The notes beneath the pieces were generated by a model. The model worked only from the letters and a program-made list of their open reading frames with translations. It was not told the DNA's origin and ran no database searches. Positions 50,898 to 60,056 of a DNA stretch of 64,000 nucleotides are shown one piece after another; the first letter of the stretch is position 1; each line of letters opens with the position of its first letter. Position numbers and translations under genes: made by a program. Source of the DNA: Asaia sp037151935 (GTDB taxonomy: Bacteria > Pseudomonadota > Alphaproteobacteria > Acetobacterales > Acetobacteraceae); NCBI RefSeq assembly GCF_051628905.1, contig NZ_CP157575.1:2976001-3040000 (forward strand). The letters are read 5' to 3'.

Positions 50898-51749
50898 TCA
50901 AAGGGTGATTGTGCCGTCGATGCGTGTGACGACGGCGCCGCCCACCCATATGTCATCGCCCTGTTTTTCTATCGAGACACGCCCGGCGCGGCCCAGAGCC
51001 GTTCCCTGGAAGGCGGTATAGCGTTCCGGGGCTTTGCCGCTCTCGATCAGCCACTGGGCGATGGAGGCATTGAGACTGCCCGTTACGGGGTCTTCATAGC
51101 CGGGGTTTTCCCCAACCAGGGCCCGCACCTCGAAGCAGGCTCCGGATGCAGCAGGCGCCTTCTCCCACTTCCCGACGACGCCGAGCTTCTGATCCACCAG
51201 CGCCGCCCAGTCCGGCTGGATGGCAAGCACTGCGTCCCTGTCGGTCAGATGCAGAACGAGCCAGCCCGGACCATTATCGGCCCATTGAATGTCGAGCACA
51301 TCATCGGCGCTGAGCCGCAGCGCCTGAAGGGCCCGCTTGCGCTCTTCCTCGCTGGCAGGCCCGCAGCGCCGCCGGGGCGGGGCGGCGAAAGCCAGTCCCC
51401 CTGCCAGTTTGCGGATCGGCACGAGACCCGCCGCGCATTGCTGCACGATCAGATCCTTCTCCGGCCCTTTTTCCGGGGTGTGAGAGAGCGTTTGCCAGAC
51501 ATGGGCGCTGCCGAGCGTTGGATGCCCGGCGAAAGGCAGTTCGCTATGCGGGGTGAAGATGCGCACGCGATAATCGGCCTCGGGTGAGCTGGGCTTGAGC
51601 AGGAAGCTCGTTTCGCTCAGATTGGTCCAGTTGGCGATGGCGGCCATCTGCGCATCGGTCAGGGAATCCGCCCCTGTAACGACTGCGAGGGGGTTGCCCT
51701 TGAAGGGCTCGGTCGAGAACACATCGACCTGCTGAAAATGTAATTTCAT
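50898..51749 (-). CDS. PhzF family epimerase/isomerase-like protein
   Basis: A 283-residue PhzF protein with two alpha/beta-barrel halves. Marks: FQQVDVFSTEPFKGNPLAVV, WTNLSETSFLL (Glu of the active site), ELPFAGHPTLGSAHVW and DPVTGSLNASIAQWL. Members isomerise phenazine precursors or unknown metabolites; no phenazine genes are nearby. Its ATG overlaps the stop of the UrcA-like gene (ATGA). Confidence 0.87.
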   Translation of the reverse strand: MKLHFQQVDVFSTEPFKGNPLAVVTGADSLTDAQMAAIANWTNLSETSFLLKPSSPEADYRVRIFTPHSELPFAGHPTLGSAHVWQTLSHTPEKGPEKDLIVQQCAAGLVPIRKLAGGLAFAAPPRRRCGPASEEERKRALQALRLSADDVLDIQWADNGPGWLVLHLTDRDAVLAIQPDWAALVDQKLGVVGKWEKAPAASGACFEVRALVGENPGYEDPVTGSLNASIAQWLIESGKAPERYTAFQGTALGRAGRVSIEKQGDDIWVGGAVVTRIDGTITL

Positions 51750-52177
51750 CTTGATGGCTCCTTGGTGCTGAGCGTGGCGGAAGCGGGAAGCTGTCGAAGA
51801 GACTCTTCAGCAAGCTGTGTCAGAAGTGGATGGTGAATGGCAGTCACGCTACGGCGAAGGCTGTCCCGATGACAGTCGGACCGCTCAATAGCCAGCCGGA
51901 CCGGCAGCGAGATGCCGTCTTCTTCCCCACAGACATGCAGGGCTGCGCGATCCAGACGGTCCAGAAGGCGCCGCGCCTGCGCCTTATCGGTCAGCTCTCC
52001 GGGGTCGTAGGTCACTTCGAGACTGTCAATCGCGTCGTCATTATCCAGCGCCAGCCCGTTTGAGGCTTCTTTATCGGATGGTGCGCGCTCCTGCGTCTCT
52101 TGCCTGGTCTGGGCGTGACACGACGTGGCATGTCCCATCATGCTCAGGCTTAGCAGAACACCGAAAGTCCTGATCAT
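51746..52177 (-). CDS. UrcA family protein
   Basis: A 143-residue secreted protein. Signal peptide MIRTFGVLLSLSMMGHATSCHA; the mature part SLEVTYDPGELTDKAQARRLLDRLDRAALHVCGEEDG ... CHRDSLRRSVTAIHHPLL matches the UrcA pattern with two cysteines. Function is unknown; the name comes from genes induced by uranium in Caulobacter. Coupled to phzF-like gene; both are divergent from the MocR-type regulator. Confidence 0.72.
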   Translation of the reverse strand: MIRTFGVLLSLSMMGHATSCHAQTRQETQERAPSDKEASNGLALDNDDAIDSLEVTYDPGELTDKAQARRLLDRLDRAALHVCGEEDGISLPVRLAIERSDCHRDSLRRSVTAIHHPLLTQLAEESLRQLPASATLSTKEPSR

Positions 52178-52255
52178 GCCATCGCGAGGCTTCCCTCCAG
52201 CCGAGAGAGAGGAGGCGTACGCAGGATCTGTGCGAGAATAACACATGATTTCCTC

Positions 52256-52273
52256 TATTGTATTGGTACAATA
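52256..52273. promoter_or_regulatory. MocR-type operator candidate
   Basis: TATTGTA-ttgg-TACAATA is a perfect 7-bp inverted repeat in the 190 bases between urcA and the MocR gene. A further palindrome GAATCGATTC follows at about 52278. Confidence 0.5.
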
Positions 52274-52367
52274 TTCTCGAATCGATTCGATTGTATTATC
52301 TTGATCAAGGCAATAAAAAGAGCAATAAGTTTAATGTCTCATGACAATGCGGGTAAGGATCGCCGCA

Positions 52368-53783
52368 ATGTGGTACCCTGAGCTGAAATCCGGTCCGGCG
52401 CCGCTCTATGAGCGTCTCGTTCAGGCTATCGCTGGCGATATCAGGAGCGGCGCGCTCGCACCGGGCATGCGTCTGCCGCCGCATCGGGAGCTTGCCTTCA
52501 GGCTGGGTGTGAGCGTCGGCAGCGTGACTCGCGCCTACACTGAGGCCGAGCGTCGCGGCCTGCTGGTTGCCCATGTGGGCCGCGGATCGTTCGTGAAAAA
52601 CATCGCGTCATCTGTGCCCGACGTTCCGACCACCGAGCGCGCCGCGCCACAGCTAGTGGGCACGGGGCAGAGAAAGACCGGGGCGATCGATCTGCGTTGC
52701 AACACGCCACCGCCCGTATCTCTCATGCAGGATCTGAATGAAGCCCTGACGGCTTTGATGGCGCGTGGCGCTCTCGACCCCGCGCTGCATTATATTCAGG
52801 GGGCAGGGCTGGCACCGGTAAGACAGGCCGCCTCGGTCTGGATCGGGAATGCCTACGGGCTCGAAATCGATGCGGCCAATATTTTACAGTGCAATGGGGG
52901 GCAGCATGCGATTGCCTTGGTGTTCTCCTCTTTCTGCGGGCCGGGCGACACGATCCTGTGCGAATCATCGACTTTCTACGGCGCAAGAATGGCGGCGGAG
53001 CATCTCGGGCTGTCTCTGCATGGGCTGCCGATGGATGAAGAGGGTATCCTTCCCGAGGCACTCGACCGTGCCGCCGTCGAAACCGGCAGTCGTCTGCTTT
53101 TCACGCTCCCCACGCTGCATAACCCGACCACGCGCACCATGTCGGCGCAGCGCCGGCAGGCCATAGCGGCCGTCGCGCGCGCGCGCGACCTGATCATTCT
53201 CGAAGACGACGCCTATTACGCCTATTCGCTCAGACCGCCGCAGATTGCCTCTTTCGCGCCGGAACGGACGGTCTATCTCGTAAGTCTGTCCAAGGGCATC
53301 TGCCCCGGATTACGCGTGGCCTTTCTCGCCCTTCCACCCGGCATGGCGCGCGAGCGGCTGATGCGCGGCATTCGCGCTTTTGGCTATTGCCCGCCCGCTC
53401 TTGGCGCGCTGATATTCGAGGAATGGGTAACAGATGGCCGTATCGATGAGATCGGACGGGCCATCCAGGCAGAAGCCGCAGCGCGCTGGGAGATGGCCCA
53501 GCATGCATTGGGGGGCCTGATGCTGCCCCCCGGAGCGGCTTATTCGCCGCATGGCTTCATGCCCATGCAGGCTCTTGAAGCCGAGCGGGTCACGACGCGC
53601 CTGCTACGGGCTGGTGTGGAGGTAACGCCGCCGGATGCTGCTCCGGTTTCACGCGACGCCGATATGGGGCTGCGTCTTTGTCTTGGGGCGCCAGACAGCC
53701 GGGCGGAGCTTGGCGAGGCATTGGCGATCATCGCCGATGTCATCGCCGGTCATGGTCGCGCCGATCGCGATGGTATCGTCTAG
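52368..53783 (+). CDS. MocR-type regulator (GntR HTH fused to aminotransferase domain)
   Basis: A 471-residue protein. The N-terminal GntR winged HTH (YERLVQAIAGDIRSGALAPGMRLPPHRELAFRLGVSVGSVTRAYTEAERRG) is joined to a fold-type I aminotransferase domain with the PLP lysine in YLVSLSKGICPGLRVAFL. Such regulators use PLP as co-effector. ATG 52368 is chosen because AAGGA lies 8 bases upstream; an ATG at 52341 adds 9 residues. It probably controls the divergent urcA-phzF pair. Confidence 0.87.
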   Translation: MWYPELKSGPAPLYERLVQAIAGDIRSGALAPGMRLPPHRELAFRLGVSVGSVTRAYTEAERRGLLVAHVGRGSFVKNIASSVPDVPTTERAAPQLVGTGQRKTGAIDLRCNTPPPVSLMQDLNEALTALMARGALDPALHYIQGAGLAPVRQAASVWIGNAYGLEIDAANILQCNGGQHAIALVFSSFCGPGDTILCESSTFYGARMAAEHLGLSLHGLPMDEEGILPEALDRAAVETGSRLLFTLPTLHNPTTRTMSAQRRQAIAAVARARDLIILEDDAYYAYSLRPPQIASFAPERTVYLVSLSKGICPGLRVAFLALPPGMARERLMRGIRAFGYCPPALGALIFEEWVTDGRIDEIGRAIQAEAAARWEMAQHALGGLMLPPGAAYSPHGFMPMQALEAERVTTRLLRAGVEVTPPDAAPVSRDADMGLRLCLGAPDSRAELGEALAIIADVIAGHGRADRDGIV

Positions 53784-53862
53784 GCGATATCGGCGCAGTA
53801 ACGCGCTAACGGGGCCATCAGCTGCGATCATGCTCCATCTGGCGACACAAGCGAGTCTGGAG

Positions 53863-53880
53863 CCGAGCGAAGACGCTCGG
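53863..53880. terminator. Hairpin between convergent MocR gene and nsrR
   Basis: CCGAGCG-aaga-CGCTCGG, a perfect 7-bp stem with a tetraloop in the convergent intergenic region. There is no T tract, so termination is only suggested by position. Confidence 0.35.
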
Positions 53881-53973
53881 GCAGAGGTAGGGTCTGCCAG
53901 TGTAGGTCCAGCCGGAAGAGAAAAGAGCTTTTGCCCCGGCGACGTAAAAACGTGGCAGGAGGTCTTTTGACTT

Positions 53974-54420
53974 TCAATCCGGTTCGACCGATTGAAACCG
54001 CGCTGTCAGCGCGGACAGATCCGGTGGTTTGAGCAGGTCTGCGAGTGTCTGCGCGTCCAGAACGGCCATGAAGGCGCCCAGCGCCTCTCCGAGCAGAGTC
54101 TGCAAGCGGCATGCGCCCGTCAGCAGGCAGGTTTGACCTGACTGGAAGCAGGCGACCAGCGCCATGTCCTCCTCGGTAAAGCGCACCAGATCACCCAGAC
54201 CTATCTCGGCAGGCGCGCGCGCCAGCACCAGCCCCCCGCCGCGGCCGCGCATCGTGGTGACAAATCCGCCCTGACCGAGGCGATGAACGATCTTGACCAG
54301 GTGATTTTCCGAAATGCCGTATCGCTCTGCGATTTCGTGAATCGAGACGCGCCGATCCGGGTTGAGGCCGAGATAAAGCAGCACGCGCAAAGCGTAATCG
54401 GTGTGGAGGGTCAGACGCAT
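53974..54420 (-). CDS. nsrR: Nitric-oxide-sensing repressor NsrR (Rrf2 family)
   Basis: A 148-residue Rrf2 protein: MRLTLHTDYALRVLLYLGLN, HTH RVSIHEIAERYGISENHLVKIVHRLGQGGFV. The Fe-S ligands are three cysteines, C91, C98 and C104 (ACFQSGQTCLLTGACRL), as in NsrR. NO damages the cluster and releases DNA. It is divergent from hmp with the operator between them. Confidence 0.9.
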   Translation of the reverse strand: MRLTLHTDYALRVLLYLGLNPDRRVSIHEIAERYGISENHLVKIVHRLGQGGFVTTMRGRGGGLVLARAPAEIGLGDLVRFTEEDMALVACFQSGQTCLLTGACRLQTLLGEALGAFMAVLDAQTLADLLKPPDLSALTARFQSVEPD

Positions 54421-54461
54421 ACGTAAAGGTGTAGCAGATTTGCATCTTTCGCGCATCAGGC

Positions 54462-54492
54462 CTAAAAGATGTGCGTGTTATACATCTTTTAG
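54462..54492. promoter_or_regulatory. NsrR operator
   Basis: CTAAAAGATGT and ACATCTTTTAG are perfect 11-bp arms 9 bases apart; AAGATG-N11-CATCTT is the NsrR consensus form. The right arm runs into the AGGAG ribosome binding site of hmp, so binding would block hmp directly. A related half-site, GCATCTT, lies at 54442 nearer nsrR. Confidence 0.8.
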
Positions 54493-54502
54493 GAGTCGCA
54501 CG

Positions 54503-55693
54503 ATGATTCAACCGCTTGAATCCGGCACCCCCGCAATCGTCAAAGCCACGATCCCCGCGCTCGAGGCGCATGGGGTCACGATCACCAAGACGATGTATGC
54601 CTCTCTCATGCGCGATCCCGCCATAGCGGCGATGTTCAATCAGACCGATCAGGCTAATGGGCGTCAGCCCCATGCGCTCGCCGCCGCAGTTCTGGCCTAT
54701 GCGCGTCACATCGAGCATCCGGAGAAGCTGGAGGCCGCCCTTAATCTCATCGTCGAGCGTCATGTCGCCGTCATCGTCAAACCCGAGCAATATCCGGTTG
54801 TCGGTGCGGCGCTTCTGGGCGCGATCAAGACCGTTCTGGGGGAGGCGGCAACACCGGCAATCATGCATGCCTGGGGCGATGCCTACCGTTTTCTCGCCGA
54901 TGTGCTTATCGCCCGTGAAGCCCGTGTCTATGCGGAACGTTCAGCCCTTCCGGGCGGCTGGCGTGACTGGCGGACCTTCAGGGTCGAGAGGCGTGTTCAG
55001 GAAAGCGATACGGTCACGTCCTTCTGGCTTGTTCCGGTCGATAGCAAGCCGGTCATGCTTCACAAGCCGGGCCAGTTCCTGACCTTTCGTCTCGATCGGG
55101 ACGGTATCGACACCCGTCGGAGTTACAGTATTTCGAGCGCACCGGATGAGCGCGGTTATCGCATCTCGGTGAAGCGCGATCCGCAGGGGCTGGTGTCGCG
55201 GTGGTTTCATGACCGACTGAATGTCGGGGACGTGCTGGATGTGACACCGCCCGCGGGTGATTTCACCCTGGCCTCGATCGGAGCAGCACCGGCAATACTG
55301 GTCAGTGCCGGCATCGGTATCACGCCTTTCCTGAGCATGCTTCTCGCTGCGCGAACCGCCGGAGAGCGGCGTGCCCTGCATCTTGTTCACGGCGATCACG
55401 ATCTGCGTACCATGCCTTTCGAAACCGCCCTTTCAGAGCTTGCTGCTACAGAATCGACTGCAAAAATAGATCTTTTCGGCAGTGAGGGGCAGGGCGAGGC
55501 CTCTTCCATGACCTGTCACAAGGGCCGCGTCTCTGCCGAATGGGTGTTCCAGCAAACAGGGCCGGAAACCCACGTGTTCGTCTGCGGCCCACGCGGTTTC
55601 CAGCGCGACATGATCGGCGGGCTGACGCGACTTGGCCTGAACAGAGAGCGCATCCATCACGAGTTTTTCGGCTCTGATGAGGGTGTTTCCTGA
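54503..55693 (+). CDS. hmp: Flavohemoprotein, nitric oxide dioxygenase
   Basis: A 396-residue Hmp that oxidises NO to nitrate. The globin domain (1-140) has the proximal His in VERHVAVIVKPEQYPVVG and a distal FNQT segment. Then come FAD-binding (RSYSISSAPDERGYRISVKR) and NAD-binding (ILVSAGIGITPFLSML, FVCGPRGFQRDMI) domains. Start from AGGAG, 9 bases upstream. Repressed by NsrR in the absence of NO. Confidence 0.96.
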   Translation: MIQPLESGTPAIVKATIPALEAHGVTITKTMYASLMRDPAIAAMFNQTDQANGRQPHALAAAVLAYARHIEHPEKLEAALNLIVERHVAVIVKPEQYPVVGAALLGAIKTVLGEAATPAIMHAWGDAYRFLADVLIAREARVYAERSALPGGWRDWRTFRVERRVQESDTVTSFWLVPVDSKPVMLHKPGQFLTFRLDRDGIDTRRSYSISSAPDERGYRISVKRDPQGLVSRWFHDRLNVGDVLDVTPPAGDFTLASIGAAPAILVSAGIGITPFLSMLLAARTAGERRALHLVHGDHDLRTMPFETALSELAATESTAKIDLFGSEGQGEASSMTCHKGRVSAEWVFQQTGPETHVFVCGPRGFQRDMIGGLTRLGLNRERIHHEFFGSDEGVS

Positions 55694-55713
55694 GGCCTGA
55701 TTCTACGGGATGG

Positions 55714-55736
55714 GGTGTCCCGATTTTCGGGACGCC
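55714..55736. terminator. Hairpin between convergent hmp and xthA
   Basis: GTCCCGA-ttt-TCGGGAC, extended by a G-U pair and two further GC pairs. It lies in the convergent region about 20 bases after hmp. There is no T tail. Confidence 0.4.
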
Positions 55737-55830
55737 GAGCCTCGGATCGGCCGGCTGCTCCCCATCCGCGCAGCGAGGCTTCGGCGACTTTTCCGTGATG
55801 CCCTGAGAGACATCACAGGCGGCAAAGATC

Positions 55831-56598
55831 TCAGGCGAGCGTCACGATCAGAGGGATATGATCCGAAGGCTGATCTTTGGCACGCTCGTCGCGATCGGGT
55901 GTGACGGAAACGAGGCGTTCGGCCAGACGGGGCGAAAGAAGGGCGTGGTCGATACGCAGGCCGGAATTCCGCTGGAAAGCGGCATTCTGGTAATCATAGA
56001 ACGTATAGTGGCGCCCGGTGGGGTGAAGCGCGCGCAGGGCATCGGTCAGACCGAGCCAGAGAAGGCGATGCCAGCCTGCACGGCTTTCCGGCCGTAGAAG
56101 CGCATCGTCCGGGCTCAGGGCACCGGGGGCGAAATCCTCATCCGTCGGGCAGACATTGAAATCGCCGGTGAAAAGAAAATCCTCTTCTGCTTCCAGAAGC
56201 GCACGGGCCCTGTCAGCCAGAGCTTCGAGAAAATTCAGCTTGGTCTCAAACCCCGCCGCGCCACCGGAATTGCCATTGGGAAGATAGAGATTGCCAATCA
56301 CCATGCCCGCCATGCGCAATTCGACATAGCGCGAGGCGTCGCTCTCGAAACCCGGCAGGTTCAGATTGATCACTTCTGCCGGTTCGCGCGTCAGCATGGC
56401 CACGCCGTTATAGGCCTTTTGCCCCACCACGACCGGATGATAGCCCGCTTCTGCGAAACTCGTCGGAAAGACAGAAGTCTCGCATTTCAGCTCTTGAAGG
56501 CAGAGCAGATCGGGTTTGACACGGTCGAGCCAGTCCAGAACATGGCGCTCGCGTTGACGGATGGAATTGACGTTCCAGCTCGCGAAAGTGAAGCTCAT
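55831..56598 (-). CDS. xthA: Exodeoxyribonuclease III / AP endonuclease
   Basis: A 255-residue ExoIII-type enzyme for base excision repair. SFTFASWNVNSIRQRERHVLDWL, CLQELKCE (Mg-binding Glu), GVAMLTR, FTGDFNVCPTDED and SDHIPLIV (catalytic Asp-His) are all present. It is followed upstream by the Fe-S carrier gene with the same direction, 10 bases apart. Confidence 0.95.
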   Translation of the reverse strand: MSFTFASWNVNSIRQRERHVLDWLDRVKPDLLCLQELKCETSVFPTSFAEAGYHPVVVGQKAYNGVAMLTREPAEVINLNLPGFESDASRYVELRMAGMVIGNLYLPNGNSGGAAGFETKLNFLEALADRARALLEAEEDFLFTGDFNVCPTDEDFAPGALSPDDALLRPESRAGWHRLLWLGLTDALRALHPTGRHYTFYDYQNAAFQRNSGLRIDHALLSPRLAERLVSVTPDRDERAKDQPSDHIPLIVTLA

Positions 56599-56608
56599 CG
56601 AGAAAGTC

Positions 56609-56983
56609 TTACGCCAGAGAGAAGCTGGTGCCGCAACCGCAGGACGAGGCCGCGTTGGGGTTGGTGACGGCGAAATGCGCCCCCATCAGCTTGTCGATGA
56701 ATTCGAGCTGCGCCCCTTCGAGCAGATCGAGACTCACCGGATCGACGAGAACGGTTGCGCCATCCTGCTCGATCACCACGTCATCGGCGGCACGATCCGT
56801 GTCGAGCTTGAACTGATACTGAAACCCGTTACACCCCCCGGCCAGAACCGCCACGCGCAGGGCAAGCCCCGCCGGATCGGCCTGCTGCGAGATGATCTCC
56901 GAAATCCGGGCGGCGGCACCGGCGGAGACCGAAAAGCGTCCCGAAAGGGGCGCTGCGGAGGAGGGGGGCGTGGTCTGGCTCAT
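56609..56983 (-). CDS. erpA: A-type Fe-S cluster carrier (ErpA/IscA-like)
   Basis: A 124-residue HesB-like protein. The three cluster-binding cysteines are in AVLAGGCNGFQY and SSCGCGTSF. FIDKLMGAHFAVTNPNA is the family C-terminal region. It hands Fe-S clusters to apo-proteins. Divergent from dgt. Confidence 0.9.
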   Translation of the reverse strand: MSQTTPPSSAAPLSGRFSVSAGAAARISEIISQQADPAGLALRVAVLAGGCNGFQYQFKLDTDRAADDVVIEQDGATVLVDPVSLDLLEGAQLEFIDKLMGAHFAVTNPNAASSCGCGTSFSLA

Positions 56984-56992
56984 CTTTTCCCA

Positions 56993-56998
56993 TATAAT
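56993..56998 (+). promoter_or_regulatory. -10 element for dgt
   Basis: A perfect TATAAT in the 58-base gap between erpA and dgt, 44 bases before the dgt ATG. The -35 is not consensus. Confidence 0.4.
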
Positions 56999-57041
56999 GC
57001 GCCGATGCGCCCTCTCAAAGCGGGTGATGTGGAGAAAGCGG

Positions 57042-58211
57042 ATGATCAGCCAGGATGTCGCCCCCTATGCCGTGCGTCGCGAGACCGCGCGAGGCCGCCT
57101 ACACGCAGAGGAGGACGCGCCCACGCGTTCGCCCTGGCAGCGAGACCGCGATCGCGTCATCCATTCGGCCGGGTTTCGCACCCTGCAATACAAGACGCAG
57201 GTCTTCATCAACCATGAGGGTGATTTTTTCCGTACGCGTCTGACGCATTCGCTCGAAGTGGCGCAGATCGCGCGCTCCATCGCCCGGCAGCTGAAACTAG
57301 ATGAAGATCTGACCGAGGCGCTCGCTCTGGCGCATGATCTTGGCCACACGCCGTTCGGCCATGCGGGCGAGGACGCGCTGAAGCTTTGTATGAAAGACTG
57401 GGGCGGGTTCGACCACAACACCCAGTCCCTGCGCCTCGTGACCCATCTCGAAGGTCGGTACCATGCCTTCGATGGGCTGAACCTGACATGGGAGACGCTC
57501 GAAGGTCTGGCCAAGCATAACGGACCGGTCAAACGCCCGACGCCCTATCTGTTCGAATACGACCAGCGTCATCATCTCGATCTGGCGAGTTATGCGTCGG
57601 CAGAGGCGCAGGTCGCCGCGCTTGCCGACGATATCGCCTATCACGGCCATGATCTCGACGACGGGCTGCGCGCCGGGTTGCTGGCGCTCGACGATATTGC
57701 GGGACTGCCCATCGTGGGGCCCGCTCTCGAGCGCGCCCTGGCTGGCGTTCGCACGGATGACCGCTATGAGCGTGAGCGCCGTATCCGTCACGAGACGATC
57801 CGTCAGGTCATCAATGTGCTCGCCACCGATGTGACACAGCAGACGCGGGAAAATATCGCCGCCCTCAACCCGGAATCGGCCGATGATATCCGCAACGCCC
57901 CCATGCCGGTCGTGGCCTTCAGTGAGACCATCGCGCGTGAGAACAAGGAGATACGCAAGTTTCTCTATGCCCGCATGTATCGTCACTGGAAGGTGAACCG
58001 CATGACACGCAAGGCACGCTTGGCGACGACTGAGGTTTTCGAGATATTATCCGAAGATACGAGCCTTCTGCCCGATGGCTGGCGCGAGAAGGCGAAGGCC
58101 GCAGACGAGGCTGGCAGACGCCGCGTCGTGGCAGATTACATAGCAGGAATGACCGATCGTTTCGCGATGGATGAACATCGACGGTTGACGGAACTCTCCA
58201 TGCTGGGTTGA
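57042..58211 (+). CDS. dgt: dGTPase-like deoxynucleotide triphosphohydrolase
   Basis: A 389-residue HD-superfamily dNTP hydrolase (dNTP to deoxynucleoside and tripolyphosphate). RTRLTHSLEVAQIARSIAR and LAHDLGHTPFGHAGEDAL supply the H...HD metal ligands; ADDIAYHGHDLDDGLRAGLL supplies the last Asp. The N-terminal SPWQRDRDRVIHSAGFRTLQYKTQV is typical of the short alphaproteobacterial class. GGAG precedes the ATG at 57042. Confidence 0.92.
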   Translation: MISQDVAPYAVRRETARGRLHAEEDAPTRSPWQRDRDRVIHSAGFRTLQYKTQVFINHEGDFFRTRLTHSLEVAQIARSIARQLKLDEDLTEALALAHDLGHTPFGHAGEDALKLCMKDWGGFDHNTQSLRLVTHLEGRYHAFDGLNLTWETLEGLAKHNGPVKRPTPYLFEYDQRHHLDLASYASAEAQVAALADDIAYHGHDLDDGLRAGLLALDDIAGLPIVGPALERALAGVRTDDRYERERRIRHETIRQVINVLATDVTQQTRENIAALNPESADDIRNAPMPVVAFSETIARENKEIRKFLYARMYRHWKVNRMTRKARLATTEVFEILSEDTSLLPDGWREKAKAADEAGRRRVVADYIAGMTDRFAMDEHRRLTELSMLG

Positions 58212-58250
58212 TACAGGCAGCAAGAACCACGTCAGGAACGCAACGCCCTC

Positions 58251-60056
58251 ATGTCCGATACACAAGCGCCCACCACAGATTGCCTTTTCGCCCGTTATCA
58301 GGGGCAGGTGCGAGAGGCGTTGCGTTCCGTCGTGGCCGATCTGCCGGATGACATCGCCGCGCGTGTCGAACTCACCCCGGCACGCGATGCTGCCCATGGT
58401 GACATGGCAACCAATGCGGCGCTTCTGGCCTCGAAATTCGCGCGTCGTCGCCCGGCCGATATCGCAGCCGATCTGGTGCCGTTGCTTTCGGCGCTGCCGG
58501 GTGTGGCCAAGGCGGAATCCGCAGGGCCCGGTTTCGTCAACCTGACACTCAGCCCTGACGTGCTGCAATCTGTCGCGCGCTCTGTCATCGAGGCAGGGCC
58601 GCGTTTCGGTGAGTCGCGCCTCGGCGCCGACAGACGCGTCAATGTGGAATATGTCTCTGCCAACCCGACCGGCCCGATGCATGTCGGCCATTGCCGTGGC
58701 GCGGTGGTGGGTGACGCTCTGGCCAATCTTCTGGCCAAGACCGGTCACAAGGTCACCAAGGAATATTACATCAACGATGCCGGTGCGCAGGTCATTGCGC
58801 TTACCTGGGCAGCATATTGGCGCTATCTTCAGGCTATCGGCACGCAGGTCGATGTCGAGACGTTCTCGGCACTGACTCCGACCGGCCTGCAATATCAGGG
58901 CGATTATCTGATCCCGATCGGTGAATCGCTCGCGGCTGAACATGGGAAGAGCCTTGCCGATGCCGCCGGGCAGGCGACAGATCCGTCTGTCTGGTTCGAC
59001 ATCGTACGCGCTGCCACGCTCAAGGTGATGATGGAAGAGATCCGTACCGATCTCGGCCTGCTGGGCATCCAGCACGAGGTATTTTCTTCCGAGGCCGAGA
59101 CCCTGGCGAGCGGTCAGGTCGATGAGGCCATTAAGGCGCTCGACACCAAGGGCCTGCTTTACGAAGGCGTGCTCGAGCCCCCCAAGGGCAAGACGCCTGA
59201 AGACTGGGAACCGCGCCCCCAGACCCTGTTCCGCTCCACCCAGTTCGGCGATGACGTCGATCGTGCCCTGCGCAAATCGGATGGCAGCAACACCTATTTC
59301 GCCAATGATATCGGTTATCACGCCCAGAAGGCACGCAACGCCGACGAACTGATCGACGTACTCGGCGCCGATCACGGCGGCTATGTCTCGCGTATGCGCG
59401 CTGCTGTCAGCGCCCTGACTGACGGCAAGACGGGCTTCGAGGTCGTGATGTGCCAGATCGTGCGCATCATGAAGGGCGGTGAGCCCGTGCGTATGTCCAA
59501 GCGTGCTGGCACGTTCGTCACGCTGCGCGACCTGCTCGATGAGGTAGGGCGCGATGCCGTGCGCTTCACCATGCTGACGCGCAAGGCCGATGCGCAGATG
59601 GATTTCGATCTGGATGCCGTCGTGGCCCAGACGCGCGACAACCCCGTTTTCTACGTGCAATATGCCCATGCGCGCTGCCGCTCGGTCATGCGCAGCGCCG
59701 AGGCGATGTTCGGTGCCGATGTGACGAGCGATTACGCCCTGACCGGTGCCGAGCTGTCGCGTCTCGATTCCGATGTCGAGCTTGCCGTGCTGCGTCGTCT
59801 TTCCACCTTCCCCCGCGTGGTCGAAGGCGCAGCCCAGACGCGCGAGCCGCATCGCATCGCCTATTATTGCGGCGAGCTGGCGGCGGATTTCCATGCCCTG
59901 TGGAACAAGGGCCGTGAGGATACGACGCTGCGCTTCCTGCACGAGCAGGACAAGGCGGCGAGTCTGGCCAAGCTCGCGCTCGTGGCCTCGGTTGCCAGCG
60001 TGCTGCGCTGCGGTCTGGCCATTCTCGGTGTCGAGCCGGTTGAGGAGATGCGATGA
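58251..60056 (+). CDS. argS: Arginyl-tRNA synthetase
   Basis: A 601-residue class I synthetase. The Add1 domain is N-terminal; the HIGH-type motif is in SANPTGPMHVGHCRGAVVGD, and VRMSKRAGTFVTL replaces KMSKS. The DALR anticodon-binding domain forms the C-terminus (FYVQYAHARCRSVMRS and after). Its stop overlaps the SPOR protein start (ATGA). Confidence 0.97.
   Translation: MSDTQAPTTDCLFARYQGQVREALRSVVADLPDDIAARVELTPARDAAHGDMATNAALLASKFARRRPADIAADLVPLLSALPGVAKAESAGPGFVNLTLSPDVLQSVARSVIEAGPRFGESRLGADRRVNVEYVSANPTGPMHVGHCRGAVVGDALANLLAKTGHKVTKEYYINDAGAQVIALTWAAYWRYLQAIGTQVDVETFSALTPTGLQYQGDYLIPIGESLAAEHGKSLADAAGQATDPSVWFDIVRAATLKVMMEEIRTDLGLLGIQHEVFSSEAETLASGQVDEAIKALDTKGLLYEGVLEPPKGKTPEDWEPRPQTLFRSTQFGDDVDRALRKSDGSNTYFANDIGYHAQKARNADELIDVLGADHGGYVSRMRAAVSALTDGKTGFEVVMCQIVRIMKGGEPVRMSKRAGTFVTLRDLLDEVGRDAVRFTMLTRKADAQMDFDLDAVVAQTRDNPVFYVQYAHARCRSVMRSAEAMFGADVTSDYALTGAELSRLDSDVELAVLRRLSTFPRVVEGAAQTREPHRIAYYCGELAADFHALWNKGREDTTLRFLHEQDKAASLAKLALVASVASVLRCGLAILGVEPVEEMR

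Noticed and set aside
58047..59942. 631-codon open frame antisense to argS and the end of dgt
   Set aside because: Same reason: shadow of conserved genes, no start signal and no recognisable domain.
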